This document shows positions 5,432 through 5,682 of a DNA stretch of 5,682 bases, piece by piece. This stretch comes from JBFHRB01 sp041591915. GTDB lineage: Bacteria > Actinomycetota > Nitriliruptoria > Nitriliruptorales > Nitriliruptoraceae. Position 1 is the stretch's first letter. Each line of letters starts with the position of its first letter. The DNA is taken from assembly GCA_041591915.1 (NCBI GenBank), contig JBFHRB010000218.1, positions 1 to 5,682 of the forward strand, written 5' to 3'. Position numbers and translations under genes: made by a program. The notes beneath the pieces were generated by a model. It worked only from the letters and a program-made list of their open reading frames with translations, did no database searches and had not been told where the DNA came from.

Positions 5432-5493
5432 CGTGTGGACATCTGTTGCCGTGTGGACGTCTGTTGCCCTCTTGTCGCGTAGATGTCCACACG
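5432..5493. promoter_or_regulatory. Operator-like cluster: two direct and one inverted 13-bp elements
   Basis: CGTGTGGACATCT (5432-5444) is followed 18 bp later by CGTGTGGACGTCT (5450-5462, one mismatch). An exact inverted copy lies at 5481-5493. The two direct copies are part of tandem 18-bp repeats (5433-5450 and 5451-5468) that both end in GTTGCC. The cluster ends 53 bp before the ATG of the acetyltransferase gene and lies about 150 bp from the divergent zinc-ribbon gene. It looks like a set of regulator sites for one or both genes. I could not place a -10/-35 pair. Confidence 0.6.
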
Positions 5494-5546
5494 TCACCGG
5501 GGTCTCGGGGACACTGGAGATCGGGCGTTCTCGGAGACGTGGGCTG

Positions 5547-5682
5547 ATGTCGGTGCAGGATCATGCGGCCGTGACCGTGCGTGCCGCTGTGGCGGACGAC
5601 GCTGCGTCCATCGCTGGGCTCGTCGCCGCCCTCGAGGGCAGCGGGGCTCGAGTCGGCGAGGTGGCCCGCCGGCTCGAACGGC
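5547..5682 (+). CDS. N-terminus of a probable GNAT acetyltransferase, cut by right edge
   Basis: Only 45 codons are present. They read MSVQDHAAVTVRAAVADDAASIAGLVAALEG, then GSGARVGEVARRLER. The segment VTVRAAVADDAASIAGLVAAL matches the first strand and helix of GNAT-fold N-acetyltransferases (typical form: hydrophobic-R-x-A-x-x-x-D-A-x-x-I-x-x-L). The acetyl-CoA binding loop lies outside the window, so the family call rests on the start alone, and a substrate cannot be given. ATG 5547 is preferred because GGAG at 5533-5536 lies 10 nt upstream; a GTG at 5571 just before the conserved strand is the alternative. An operator-like repeat cluster sits just upstream. Confidence 0.65.
   Translation, partial: MSVQDHAAVTVRAAVADDAASIAGLVAALEGSGARVGEVARRLER

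Noticed and set aside
5472..5515. Sigma-factor promoter for the acetyltransferase (TTGTCG with TAGATG or GACACT)
   Set aside because: No pair of these hexamers has a spacer near 17 bp, so the match is not better than chance.
5280..5564. N-terminal extension of the zinc-ribbon protein to 179 residues
   Set aside because: The extension crosses the tandem repeats and the operator-like cluster and overlaps the start of the divergent gene. A strong SD sits right before ATG 5279.

Overview
This window is high-GC bacterial chromosome, with G or C at most third codon positions. Codon use, the sparse Shine-Dalgarno (SD) signals and the protein types suggest an actinobacterium; I cannot narrow it further. 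I see no mobile element, tRNA, rRNA or CRISPR array. Six genes are supported. In order along the window they are: a secreted cysteine-containing protein (minus strand, cut by the left edge), a hotdog acyl-CoA thioesterase (minus), a small polytopic membrane protein (plus), a very large surface protein built of xxxLxxG heptads (plus), a small zinc-ribbon protein (minus), and the start of a probable GNAT acetyltransferase (plus, cut by the right edge).

Left part (1-1124, minus strand). The thioesterase and the secreted protein form a tight operon. The secreted protein has no ATG, GTG or TTG at a sensible place. Its full signal peptide appears only if translation starts at a CTG that overlaps the thioesterase stop codon and has an SD 7 nt upstream. 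A 323-nt divergent spacer follows, locally AT-richer around 1240-1330, and must hold promoters for both directions.

Centre (1448-4947, plus strand). A 169-residue membrane protein is joined by a TGATG stop/start overlap to a 996-residue exported protein. The large protein has a signal peptide, a beta-rich N-terminal ectodomain, a first run of 23 unbroken heptads, a middle region with three cysteine-bracketed Asp/Asn/Pro loops, a second run of at least 18 heptads, and one C-terminal membrane anchor. Its layout matches the xxxLxxG heptad family related to YhgE/Pip surface proteins. The heptads are organised in a 28-residue superrepeat, and the only six cysteines are the three loop pairs. A strong hairpin after the stop codon probably terminates transcription from both sides.

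Right part (5025-5682). A convergent 84-residue protein with DnaJ-like CxxC motifs ends next to the hairpin. The spacer between it and the divergent acetyltransferase gene holds two repeat systems: a 16-bp tandem repeat beside the zinc-ribbon gene, and three copies of a 13-bp element (two direct, one inverted) in front of the acetyltransferase gene. The latter looks like an operator.

The best candidate for something little described is the two-gene surface module at 1448-4947. The non-standard CTG start and the operator-like cluster at 5432-5493 come next.
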